From NCBI RefSeq assembly GCF_036711975.1, contig NC_091972.1, positions 28,897,001-28,961,000 on the forward strand: a stretch of 64,000 nt of DNA, given 5' to 3'. Every line of letters starts with the position of its first letter. The stretch's first letter is position 1. The notes under the pieces were generated by a model that saw nothing but the letters and a program-made list of their open reading frames with translations, was not told where the DNA came from and did no database searches. Positions 55,051-64,000 of the stretch are shown here, piece after piece. A program made the translations under genes and the position numbers. The stretch is from Onthophagus taurus. Its lineage: Eukaryota > Arthropoda > Insecta > Coleoptera > Scarabaeidae.

Positions 55051-58000
55051 TCAAGGCGCCGGTTCGGGTGGCGCTGGTTGTTGTCGAAGTGGTGGAGGGG
55101 CCGGCCGCAGATCGTTCACGTGAACCTTAACGGGTTCCGCCGTCTGGTGCCGTCTGATCCAGTAGGTTGTTGGACCTGCTTCTTCGATGACCATATGGGG
55201 TCCAATCCAGCGGGGACCAAACGGAGTTGCGGCTCGTGATCTTTCCATGACGAGCTGCCCCGGTAGGAACCGCCTGGGTGGTGGGTCCTCACCAGCGTAG
55301 CGTTGGCGATACCGATGCTCGTTCATGTGGGCCTCCCTGATTCGCCTTCTTCTCTGTTCGGGACGCTCGAGCTCAAGCTGTTGATTCATGCCGGGTGCTT
55401 CTACCAACCATTCCCCTGGACGTGGCAACTCATAGCCTAGCAGCAAAGCGGCAGGAGTTTCCTTGGTGGCTGCGTTACGTCTCGAGCGAATGTTAAATAA
55501 AGCCCGGTTAATGTGACGATCCCATGTTGTCGGATTTCGTCCTTCCAGCTGAATCCGGATACATTTCTTTATCTCCTGGATTCGCCTCTCCGTTGGGTTG
55601 GCTTGGGGATGGTAAATGGGGGTGGTCCAATGCAGACAGCCCCAACGGCGCAAGGCGGAGTCCCAGTCGATGCAGGTGAATTGCGGTCCGTTATCGGACA
55701 GGATGGCTCGCGGATACCCGTACCGCGGAAACACCTCGCTCTCCAAGAGGTCGATGACCCTTGCGGCGCCGCTGGTGGTGGCGGGGAAGGCTTCAACCCA
55801 CCGGCTGAATAGGTCAGTGACAACGAAAACAAACCTGTTGTTGTTTCGAGTTTTTACATAGGGGCCCATGAGATCGACGGCGATCACTTCCCAGGGCTGG
55901 GTTGGTGCCCGGGGACGCAATGGGGCCCGTTCCTGCAGAGGGCCTCGTTTAAGGGAAGCGCAAGTCCAGCAACTTCGGACGTGATCTTTCACTTGTACTT
56001 CCAGCCCGAGCCACCAATACTTTTTCAGAATGGCTCTTGTGGTTTCTTCAGCTCCAGGATGTCCTGCGAGGGAGGCGTCATGGTAGGCATGCAGAACTTG
56101 TGCGTGCATGTCTTGTGGCACAATCAGCCGCTTGCCGTCTGGATGTTGCCTCCATAGTAACCCCTCGTGGGTCGAGTATTGGTCGACTATCCTAGCTTCG
56201 CCGGGATTAACAGGACCCGCCTGGTTGATCATGTCCAGGGTCTGAATGAGGTTCTGGGCATGAGGATTCCGGCGTTGACTTTCCTTTACATCATCGGCCA
56301 ACCCCGGTACTTCTAGGCACGCAATATGGTGGCTTCGTACATCTATGGTACGTTGTTTGGTGGGCAATGGCACGAATATCCGGTCGGTGTCCGGCACACT
56401 ATGTTCTGTTGTTGATTCGTGAACTGGCTGTCGCGAGAGGAAGTCCGGGAGCTCGTTCTGTGCTCCCGGAACGTGTTCCACAGTAAATTTGAATTCCTGC
56501 AAGAGGAGTGCCCATCGAGTTAGTTTGGCGTTTCGACCTTTCATTGTGTCTAGCCATAACAGAGCCTTACTGTCGGTGCGCAAGGTGAATCGACGATCCT
56601 CCAAGTAAGGATGGAAATAACGTACCGCCCATACGACCGCCAGGCATTCCTGCTCATTGGCGTGGTACCTTTGTTCGGCAGGAGACAGCTTAGCGCTGGC
56701 AAATGCGACTATCTTTCTCCCGGGATCCTGATACAGCACCGCAGCAATACCCTTCCCACTGGCATCTGTTTGCAACACAAATGGTTGATCGAAGTTAGGG
56801 CGTCGTAGTTGCAGCGGGCGACTCAGCAGCTGCTTGATCCGACAGAAGGCTTCCTCTGCGTCCGAATTCCATTTGAATTTGTTTTGTCCCCGCAAAAGGT
56901 TAGTGAGTGGCGTCAGCACCTCGGCGCAACGGGGTACAAAACCGCGGAGCCAGTTGCACAAGCCTAAGAAAGAACGAAGCTGTTTTTTGTTGGTCGGGCT
57001 CGTGGCGCTGCAGAGGGTGTTGATGTGTGTTGGCAGGGGTTCGACCCCGCCTGGCGTAATTCGGTGACCCAGGTAGTCGATGGTTGTCGCGCCCAGATGA
57101 CATTTTTCCGGCGACAACCGCAACCCGTGCAAGCTAAGCCTTTCGAACACAAGGTGCAGGTGTTTGAGATGATCTTCCCACGAGTCGCTGTAAACTATCA
57201 CGTCATCCAGGTAAACCAGCGCAAACCTTCGGAGATATCCTGGTAGAACTTCCTGAGTCATCAACTTCTGGAAGGTGGCGGGGGCATTTTTCAGGTCAAA
57301 GGGCATAACCCGGAATTGATAAGCGGCCCCGTCCGGCGTTGTAAATGCAGTAAGAGCCCGGGATTCTCGCTCCATTGGGATCTGCCAGTACCCGGACCGT
57401 AGGTCGAGGCTTGAGAAAACTGTGGCCTGGCTGACGTCCCGCAGGGTTTCGTGGATGATCGGAAGTGCCGAAGATTCGTCCTTAGTCTGCTGGTTCAATC
57501 GACGGTAGTCGATACAAAAACGCTTGGTGCCATCTTTTTTTTTCACTAAGACAATCGGGGAAGAATACGGAGAACGGCTGGCCTCGATCACACCCTCCGC
57601 CAACATCCTCTCCACCTCGCGCGCGATGAATTCCTTCTTGGCGGGAGAGCAGCGGTAAGGTGGTAGACGGAAAGGCCGTGCCCCTTCAAGGAGCTCCAGC
57701 CTGTGTTCCGTGGTGCCAGATGTGCTTTTGCGTGAGTCGACAAACACATCAGGAAAGGCGCGAAGTACAGTATACAGCGCCTCTTGGTGCTCATCCGGAA
57801 CTTGGTGGCGGATGGAAGAAACGTCAAATTTGGGCGGAGGCGTTGAAGGGATGTTTCGCCGGAAGTAAACTGTAGCGCGCTTCTCGTTCCCAAAATGGAA
57901 ACAACCGCGTTGAAAGTCCAGTACCACTTCGTAATCGTGAAACCAGGGATCGCCGAGAACGAATGGGGCGCTCAGACGCGGAACCACCAGGAACTGTTGT

Positions 58001-58326
58001 TCACATTGAACCCCGTCAATAACGAACTGCACCATGGTCCTCCCGAGGATGGGGAGTAGAGCGTCTGGGTCGGCTTGACTAGCGGAGGAAACACACGCGG
58101 GGTCATACGACGGCACAATGTCTGATCGCACGAAATTGTTTGTGGATCCCGAATCGAGGAGCGCCACGTGGCGTCCTCCAGCAGTCGCAATAGTCACCGC
58201 GGAACGCGTCGACCGGCCGAGCCTTTCTAGTGTGGAGATTGCGGCCGCTCGAACTGTGCTGGGCGAACGGCCGCTGCTTCGTTTCCCGAAGACTTGGTCT
58301 GTTGAAGAGGGCAATCTCTGTTCCAA
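55051..58326 (-). CDS. pol: Gypsy Pol (protease, RT, RNase H, integrase), open
   Basis: 1091 aa with no stop. Protease LLDSGSTNNFV (about 57) and VVPRLSAPFVLGDPWF. RT with YSSPIVLVKKKDGTKRFCIDYRRLN, VMPFDLKNAPATFQ (the usual Gly of FGLKN is Asp here) and LVYLDDVIVYS. RNase H with QTDASGKGIAAVLYQ and RTDSKALLWL. Integrase zinc finger HPGAEETTRAIL...CWTCASLKRG, core WEVIAVDLMGPY, SDNGPQF and HPQANPTERR, then a C-terminal LPGQLVMERS segment. The start given is the first methionine; the frame overlaps gag and is reached from it by a -1 shift. It has not decayed, but the element cannot replicate without its 5' LTR. Homologous to the broken pol at 44500-47733. Confidence 0.9.
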   Translation of the reverse strand: MEQRLPSSTDQVFGKRSSGRSPSTVRAAAISTLERLGRSTRSAVTIATAGGRHVALLDSGSTNNFVRSDIVPSYDPACVSSASQADPDALLPILGRTMVQFVIDGVQCEQQFLVVPRLSAPFVLGDPWFHDYEVVLDFQRGCFHFGNEKRATVYFRRNIPSTPPPKFDVSSIRHQVPDEHQEALYTVLRAFPDVFVDSRKSTSGTTEHRLELLEGARPFRLPPYRCSPAKKEFIAREVERMLAEGVIEASRSPYSSPIVLVKKKDGTKRFCIDYRRLNQQTKDESSALPIIHETLRDVSQATVFSSLDLRSGYWQIPMERESRALTAFTTPDGAAYQFRVMPFDLKNAPATFQKLMTQEVLPGYLRRFALVYLDDVIVYSDSWEDHLKHLHLVFERLSLHGLRLSPEKCHLGATTIDYLGHRITPGGVEPLPTHINTLCSATSPTNKKQLRSFLGLCNWLRGFVPRCAEVLTPLTNLLRGQNKFKWNSDAEEAFCRIKQLLSRPLQLRRPNFDQPFVLQTDASGKGIAAVLYQDPGRKIVAFASAKLSPAEQRYHANEQECLAVVWAVRYFHPYLEDRRFTLRTDSKALLWLDTMKGRNAKLTRWALLLQEFKFTVEHVPGAQNELPDFLSRQPVHESTTEHSVPDTDRIFVPLPTKQRTIDVRSHHIACLEVPGLADDVKESQRRNPHAQNLIQTLDMINQAGPVNPGEARIVDQYSTHEGLLWRQHPDGKRLIVPQDMHAQVLHAYHDASLAGHPGAEETTRAILKKYWWLGLEVQVKDHVRSCWTCASLKRGPLQERAPLRPRAPTQPWEVIAVDLMGPYVKTRNNNRFVFVVTDLFSRWVEAFPATTSGAARVIDLLESEVFPRYGYPRAILSDNGPQFTCIDWDSALRRWGCLHWTTPIYHPQANPTERRIQEIKKCIRIQLEGRNPTTWDRHINRALFNIRSRRNAATKETPAALLLGYELPRPGEWLVEAPGMNQQLELERPEQRRRRIREAHMNEHRYRQRYAGEDPPPRRFLPGQLVMERSRAATPFGPRWIGPHMVIEEAGPTTYWIRRHQTAEPVKVHVNDLRPAPPPLRQQPAPPEPAP

Positions 58327-58780
58327 TGGTACCCCGGGCAGTACCAGCAGCGGGGTGGCTCTTTTTTCTTCGATATCCCGGGGTCGGCTGTTGTCGACTT
58401 AACCTTTTGTTGGGTCGAGGTAGGTTGCTTAAGCGCACCGGATTTTCTGAGCAGGGCCTCCGTACGAATAGCTTGATGCCGTAATTCTATTATGCTAGTC
58501 GGCGTCTTGGTTATATGCAGCTGTATTTGTGGAAGTAGTGAAGCCACCATCATAGCGATGTCGTCGTTGGGTTTGCGGCGGAGGCGTTGCGCTTGCAAGT
58601 GTTTCCTCTTAAGGAATACCTGGACGGGTTCGTCCGCACGCTGTTGTCTGCTGAAATACTGGCCATTAATCTGCGCCAGTATCTGCGGGCTGTTAAATCT
58701 GTCCAACAAGGCCTGGTGGAACGCTGCGAAGGTCAGCCCCAGATCGTCATATGGCGCCCGAGCGGTGGTTTGGGATAACA
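58227..58780 (-). pseudogene. gag: Gypsy Gag, N-terminally deleted
   Basis: The frame starts inside the 28-nt LTR remnant with no true ATG, then continues YDDLGLTFAAFHQALLDRFNSPQ, the second half of a capsid with QINGQYFSRQQRADEPVQVF (typical of insect gypsy Gag). A zinc knuckle CWYCPGYHWNRDC has one residue fewer than the standard CX2CX4HX4C spacing. The last 100 nt overlap pol in the -1 frame. Confidence 0.8.
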
Positions 58781-60181
58781 AATGCGGCGTTCCGGCTGCG
58801 GCATTTCCCTACCAAGTGGAAATGCGCGGACGTCGTCGTGTTACCGAAACCCGGGGCGAACCTAACGTTCCCGCAAAGCTACAGGCCCATCAGTTTGCTT
58901 TCTTGTCTCGGCAAGGTATGCGAGAGGATCGTCCAGACGAGGCTACAAAGATCAGTTCAAGATCTTAAGCTCATTCAGGACGAACAGTTTGGTTTCCGAC
59001 CCAAACATTCGACCGTACACCAGGTACTGCGACTTGTCGAATACATAACCGAAGGCTTCAATCGAAAGCAAAGCACTTGTGCGGCGCTTTTCGATGTTGC
59101 CAAGGCGTTCGACAAAGTATGGCATGAAGGACTTTTGTTCAAAATGCTAGAAGCGGGCGTGCCCCTGGCGTTGGTTCAATTGATCGCGTCCTATCTTGGC
59201 GGTAGGAAGGCGCGCATCAAATTGAACGGTACGCGTTCGACAGAGCGAATCCTAACTGCTGGCGTCCCTCAGGGGTCGTTGCTATCACCGATACTCTTTT
59301 GTATCTTTGTTAGCGACCTACCCCGGTGCGAGGGCACTCAGTTAGCGATGTACGCCGACGATGTATGCATCTACAGCAGATCTTGGTCCCCCGAGATCGC
59401 CGCTCGTAGACTGCAGACAGCATCGGATCAGCTGCAAGACTACTTCGCAAAGTGGCGGGTCAAAATCAACGCTGATAAAAGTACCGCAGTACTCTTTACT
59501 CGGCGTAGACAGAGACCCCCCGATGCGTTGGTACTGCGAGGGAACGAGCTTCCCTGGCATTCCGAAACCAGGTATTTGGGTGTCATTCTGGACTCTAAAC
59601 TAACTTGGAAAAGTCACATCGAGGCCATGGCGAACCGGGCGAAGGTAGCTCTGGTCAATCTGTACGCTCTGATAAATCGCCGAAGTAAGTTGGATCCTCT
59701 GCGGAAGATTCGACTCTACAAAGCGGTTATCAGACCTGCGATGACATACGCTTCTTCAGTCTGGGGTTACGCCGCGCACTCGCACGTGCAAAAACTCCAA
59801 GTGGTTCAGAACAAGGTCCTAAGGATGGCATTCGATGCTCCTTGGTTTGTCAGTAATGCGACACTGCACAATGATTCCCAGATGGTGACCATCGAGGAAT
59901 TCATTCGGAACAAAGCCAGTACCGAGTTTACGCGGCTCGAAGACCACCCAAATCCCCTCCTAGCGGGATTAACGGATTACGACGTTGAACACCTTCGCCA
60001 TAAACGGCCAAGGCTGCTTCTCGTCTGACGATCCGGGAACCCGACTGTCCTTTCCAAATCCACTTCCGATATCGCTAATTTAGCGAATATTAACTAATAT
60101 ATTTTCCGTCTGTTTTAGATCCGATGAAGAGGGTTAAGGAAGATTCCAGGAACCTCAAGAGGCCCGTCAAGTTCACCGTTC

Positions 60182-60194
60182 ATTCCGCTCAGCT
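60182..60194 (+). repeat. H2A start-site sequence between HJ copies 3 and 4 (target duplication)
   Basis: ATTCCGCTCAGCT, identical to 62092-62104 and to the start region of H2A copies 1 and 2. It is the right flank of copy 3 and the left target duplication of copy 4. Confidence 0.9.
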
Positions 60195-61931
60195 TGGGAT
60201 CCCGATCTCAAGCGTCGCTATAACCGTCTGCGCGGTGATGTGAGAAGGGAGCTCGCGGAGTTCCGATACGCGTCTTTCGACGCCAAACTCGACGCCCTGA
60301 ACACCGAAGACGATCACGCCTGTTGGAAGATGGTCAAGGTGCTGAAGGGGAACACGACGCGCATGCCGCCCATTCACGGTGAAACCGGAATGGCTTTCAC
60401 TCTCGAAGAGAAAGCAGAAGCTCATGCCGATAACTTCGAAAACCAGTGCAGCCCGCTATGCGACGATGACGAAGATGAAGATTTCATCGATCGAGTCGAA
60501 CGCGTAGTGAGTAGGCGGCTGGCCGTAGAAGATCGTCGGCATATCGAGCACGCTTCTCCGACCGAGGTGAAAGAGGCAATCGCGAGATGTAAGTCGAAGA
60601 AGGCATCGGGACCGGACGGGATAGGAAACGCTGCTTTAAAAGCCATGCCTTTAAAAGCGGTCGTTTCGCTGACGGGAATCATCAATGCGGCGTTCCGGCT
60701 GCGGCATTTCCCTACCAAGTGGAAATGCGCGGACGTCGTCGTGTTACCGAAACCCGGGGCGAACCTAACGTTCCCGCAAAGCTACAGGCCCATCAGTTTG
60801 CTTTCTTGTCTCGGCAAGGTATGCGAGAGGATCGTCCAGACGAGGCTACAAAGATCAGTTCAAGATCTTAAGCTCATTCAGGACGAACAGTTTGGTTTCC
60901 GACCCAAACATTCGACCGTACACCAGGTACTGCGACTTGTCGAATACATAACCGAAGGCTTCAATCGAAAGCAAAGCACTTGTGCGGCGCTTTTCGATGT
61001 TGCCAAGGCGTTCGACAAAGTATGGCATGAAGGACTTTTGTTCAAAATGCTAGAAGCGGGCGTGCCCCTGGCGTTGGTTCAATTGATCGCGTCCTATCTT
61101 GGCGGTAGGAAGGCGCGCATCAAATTGAACGGTACGCGTTCGACAGAGCGAATCCTAACTGCTGGCGTCCCTCAGGGGTCGTTGCTTTCACCGATACTCT
61201 TTTGTATCTTTGTTAGCGACCTACCCCGGTGCGAGGGCACTCAGTTAGCGATGTACGCCGACGATGTGTGCATCTACAGCAGATCTTGGTCCCCCGAGAT
61301 CGCCGCTCGTAGACTGCAGACAGCATCGGATCAGCTGCAAGACTACTTCGCAAAGTGGCGGGTCAAAATCAACGCTGATAAAAGTACCGCAGTACTCTTT
61401 ACTCGGCGTAGACAGAGACCCCCCGATGCGTTGGTACTGCGAGGGAACGAGCTTCCCTGGCATTCCGAAACCAGGTATTTGGGTGTCATTCTGGACTCTA
61501 AACTAACTTGGAAAAGTCACATCGAGGCCATGGCGAACCGGGCGAAGGTAGCTCTGGTCAATCTGTACGCTCTGATAAATCGCCGAAGTAAGTTGGATCC
61601 TCTCCGGAAAATTCGACTCTACAAAGCGGTTATCAGACCTGCGATGACATACGCTTCTTCAGTCTGGGGTTACGTCGCGCACTCGCACGTGCAAAAACTC
61701 CAAGTGGTTCAGAACAAGGTCCTAAGGATGGCATTCGATGCTCCTTGGTTTGTCAGTAATGCGACACTGCACAATGATTCCCAGATGGTGACCATCGAGG
61801 AATTCATTCGGAACAAAGCCAGTACCGAGTTTACGCGGCTCGAAGACCACCCAAATCCCCTCCTAGCGGGATTAACGGATTACGACGTTGAACACCTTCG
61901 CCATAAACGGCCAAGGCTGCTTCTCGTCTGA
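60195..61931 (+). pseudogene. HJ copy 4 ORF2, C-terminal two-thirds
   Basis: Open from the truncation point to the normal C-terminus, with the linker, KSKKASGPDGIGNAALKAM, LPKPGANLTF, KAFDKVWH, GVPQGSLLSP and YADD intact. It lacks the endonuclease and a start codon. One substitution near the C-terminus (WGYAAHS to WGYVAHS) distinguishes it from the other copies. Confidence 0.88.
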
Positions 61932-62091
61932 AGATCCGGGAACCCGACTGTCCTTTCCAAATCCACTTCCGATATCGCTAATTTAGCGAATATTAACTAA
62001 TATATTTTCCGTCTGTTTTAGATCCGATGAAGAGGGTTAAGGAAGATTCCAGGAACCTCAAGAGGCCCGTCAAGTTCACCGTTCACCGTTC
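60195..62091 (+). mobile_element. HJ copy 4, 5'-truncated, at the H2A start site
   Basis: 1.9 kb starting in ORF2 just before WDPDLKRRYNRLRGD and ending with two and a half GTTCACC units. Flanked on both sides by ATTCCGCTCAGCT (60182-60194 and 62092-62104), the H2A start region, in the same orientation as H2A copy 3. Nearly identical to copies 1 and 3. Confidence 0.92.
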
Positions 62092-62104
62092 ATTCCGCTC
62101 AGCT
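62092..62104 (+). repeat. Right target duplication of HJ copy 4
   Basis: ATTCCGCTCAGCT followed by CTGTATTGAAGCGTTG, the normal H2A leader. From here the H2A copy 3 leader and gene continue unbroken. Confidence 0.9.
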
Positions 62105-62193
62105 CTGTATTGAAGCGTTGTCGACAACGATATCGTTTACGTTGAAACATTTTGTTGAACATTTCGGCACGCTACCAAGTCAACTAATTGTAA

Positions 62194-62571
<378 letters not shown>

Positions 62572-62607
62572 TTTAATTACAACTTGGCCACACCATATTA
62601 ACAAAAC

Positions 62608-62623
62608 GGCCCTTCTCAGGGCC
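62608..62623 (+). terminator. Histone mRNA 3' stem-loop of H2A copy 3
   Basis: GGCCCTTCTCAGGGCC, 36 nt past the stop. Confidence 0.95.
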
Positions 62624-62805
62624 ACAAAAAATATAGTCGAATAATGAACTATCGATGTCTGCTGCGGTGGTGTAATTTTGAATGTAACAGTATTGTTAAT
62701 TCTAAATAACTCTTAAGTGATAAACTTACCGAAAAATAACTTTCGATTTTTAAAGTTTCGATGTGACGTCATCAACAACGCTGACGACGTATTTTCACTA
62801 CCACG

Positions 62806-62904
62806 GTTAACACATCTTGCGCGGGCACTTTGCTGCCAAAGTGTTACCGTGTAACGGGCATCAATACCATGCAAAACGAGTTTAGTCGCGCAAGATGTGT
62901 TAAC
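62806..62904. repeat. Hairpin repeat downstream of H2A, copy 3
   Basis: 18-bp arms at 62806-62823 and 62887-62904, the same as the other two copies. Confidence 0.85.
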
Positions 62905-63030
62905 ACTGGTCGTATTAATTATTTTTTCCACATCCACGCACACAACACCAATAAGTAAAAATGAAACTTGTTGATATATACTATGACGCATATTTTCGGG
63001 TTTTCGACGTACAATGACTAAATCGTCTTT

Positions 63031-63126
63031 ATTTACCATCTACCTGCTTGTTCGTGTGGATCTGAATGTTAAAGTTTTTTTTTTCGACGGACCATCCAAC
63101 CCGACATTTTCAGGTAGATGGTAAAT
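63031..63126. repeat. Foldback (MITE-like) element, copy 2
   Basis: Perfect 16-bp arms ATTTACCATCTACCTG (63031-63046) and its complement (63111-63126); inverted sister of 16052-16146. Confidence 0.75.
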
Positions 63127-64000
63127 AATGACATTCTAGTCGTTGTGCGTATTTCACCAGAAAATATACGTTGTAACAAAAACAAATTGTTAATTCTGTC
63201 GTATTGTTAACGTGTTACGTATAAGAACGAACGAACACCCTACTCATAGATTCTTCGAGTTTTGAATATAACAAACAACATTGTGTTTTTTCATAAGTTA
63301 TAATAGTTAAGATAAGTTCGTTAAAACTGAACAACCGTACAAATTTGCCCCGTTCCTGTACGCGTACACGACCTATTCACGACTTTCTTTTGCGCATGTT
63401 CGTTGGAACGGAACCCTGCCGAGAATTGGCGCTGCAAGCACAGTTTACCATTTTAAACGAAATTCATTTACTTATTTTTTTAACAATAATGAACTAAAAA
63501 AACGTAATAGCGGTAATAGTAGAAAAATGAAATAAAGATATGCATGTGTTTACATATTTATTGATTAATTTGTCTATAAAAGTTATCATAAAACATGCAT
63601 AATATGAAATAAAATTTGTTAAACAAAATACCCGAAACATGTAAAAGAATAGAAAATAGAAAATCCAAATATACGCTTTCATAGTAAACATAACAGATAC
63701 TAACAGACAGGCTGTACAATTGGAAAAGATCCGGAATTACAACCCCCATAAATTGTAGACCCCCGCTTCTCTGCGGTTAAGGGTACTTAACCATTTCTAC
63801 CTAAGACGAGACCGAAAACCCTGCATAGTTTAGAAAGTCAGGGACGTACCAATGAATTTCTTTCAGTTCATTACACTTAATTGTATTGGTCAGTAAACTA
63901 TATAATAATAATATTAATAACAGCGAAAACGTAAGCCTAAAGGCCGAACTTAGTCAGAATCACTATCTGATTCTTCTAAATTATACTTATGCCATGCCCG
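63127..64000. other. Spacer downstream of H2A copy 3
   Basis: AT-rich, inverted match to about 15000-16050. No gene seen. It retains the uninterrupted target at 63544-63554 for the insertion present at 15467-15621. Confidence 0.6.

Larger units (their letters stand above)
54709..58780 (-). mobile_element. Gypsy element inserted in HJ copy 3
   Basis: 4072 bp, minus strand, with 4-bp target duplication AATG (54705-54708 and 58781-58784). A complete LTR at 54709-55041 (3' LTR in element sense) follows a polypurine tract GAGGGAGGGGG. The other LTR is reduced to its first 28 nt (58753-58780), joined directly to gag. A deletion therefore removed the rest of the 5' LTR, the primer site and the Gag start. 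The right ends match exactly, so the deletion followed integration. Confidence 0.9.
53265..60028 (+). pseudogene. HJ copy 3 ORF2, interrupted by a gypsy element
   Basis: 53265-54708 encodes the endonuclease and linker (AYWNANGL, ICETHL, GDLNAKHPSW, SSDHLPVL) and stops inside the insert after SLTGIIN. 58785-60028 continues in register with AAFRLRHFPTKWKCADVVVLPKP and runs through GVPQGSLLSP and YADD to the normal C-terminus. The junction codon is restored on removing the insert and one AATG. The ATG start at 53265 overlaps the ORF1 stop as in copy 1. Small differences from copy 1: F to Y in RYATNT, A to V in VLPVHIR. Confidence 0.9.
51136..60181 (+). mobile_element. HJ copy 3, full-length but split by a gypsy element
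   Basis: Left part 51136-54708 (5' UTR, ORF1, first 481 codons of ORF2), gypsy insertion 54709-58780 with AATG duplication, right part 58785-60181 (rest of ORF2, 3' UTR, tail of one and a half GTTCACC units). Without the insertion it is about 4.97 kb, the same size as copy 1, and was intact before interruption. Its 3' end abuts ATTCCGCTCAGCT (60182-60194), the H2A start-site sequence. Its 5' flank is not the H2A promoter but the H2A copy 2 downstream spacer plus about 16 nt of unknown origin (51119-51135). Confidence 0.9.

Overview
The window is arthropod, most likely insect, nuclear DNA. It carries replication-dependent core histone genes without introns, whose mRNAs end in the canonical 16-nt histone stem-loop, embedded in a dense and still evolving mass of transposable elements. 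An errantivirus-type Env, gypsy, copia, Jockey-type non-LTR and TIR transposons all point to an insect. No H1 gene is intact; an eroded H1 copy lies at about 5.79-6.18 kb.

Layout. 0-2.6 kb: env gene and 3' LTR of a gypsy/errantivirus-like element. 3-5 kb: decayed retrotransposon fragments. 5.8-8 kb: H1 pseudogene and a TIR DNA transposon. 8.5-14.6 kb: divergent H3/H4 pair split by a complete 5-kb Jockey-type non-LTR retrotransposon (called HJ here) with both ORFs open. 16.5-17.8 kb: divergent H2A/H2B pair. 18-20.1 kb: gypsy LTR, truncated HJ copy 2 and an HJ gag fragment. 20.9-39.6 kb: old non-LTR, copia and DNA-transposon relics. 39.7-49.25 kb: a gypsy element containing a complete LTR element (40.06-44.49 kb, 5-bp target duplication) and a reversed HJ copy (47.75-48.99 kb). 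49.5-50.7 kb: second H2B/H2A pair. 51.1-62.1 kb: HJ copy 3, interrupted by a gypsy element with an open pol (54.7-58.8 kb), then HJ copy 4. 62.2-62.6 kb: third H2A gene and flank. The histone blocks are large inverted and direct duplications of one another.

The main result is where HJ inserts. Copy 1 interrupts H4, with a 12-bp target duplication that starts 21 bp downstream of the first T of the H4 TATA box. Copies 3 and 4 both end at the same nucleotide of the H2A start region, 22 bp downstream of the TATA box in the uninterrupted H2A genes, with a 13-bp target duplication. All three are in the same orientation as the histone gene. The two target sequences are unrelated, so position relative to the promoter, rather than sequence, appears to define the site. 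One further copy, in a gypsy element, is an exception. HJ ends in variable (GTTCACC)n rather than poly(A), its ORF1 stop and ORF2 start overlap as ATGA, and its Gag has a Lys/Ala/Pro-rich tail resembling a linker histone. I know of no described non-LTR element aimed at histone promoters, but I could not search databases.
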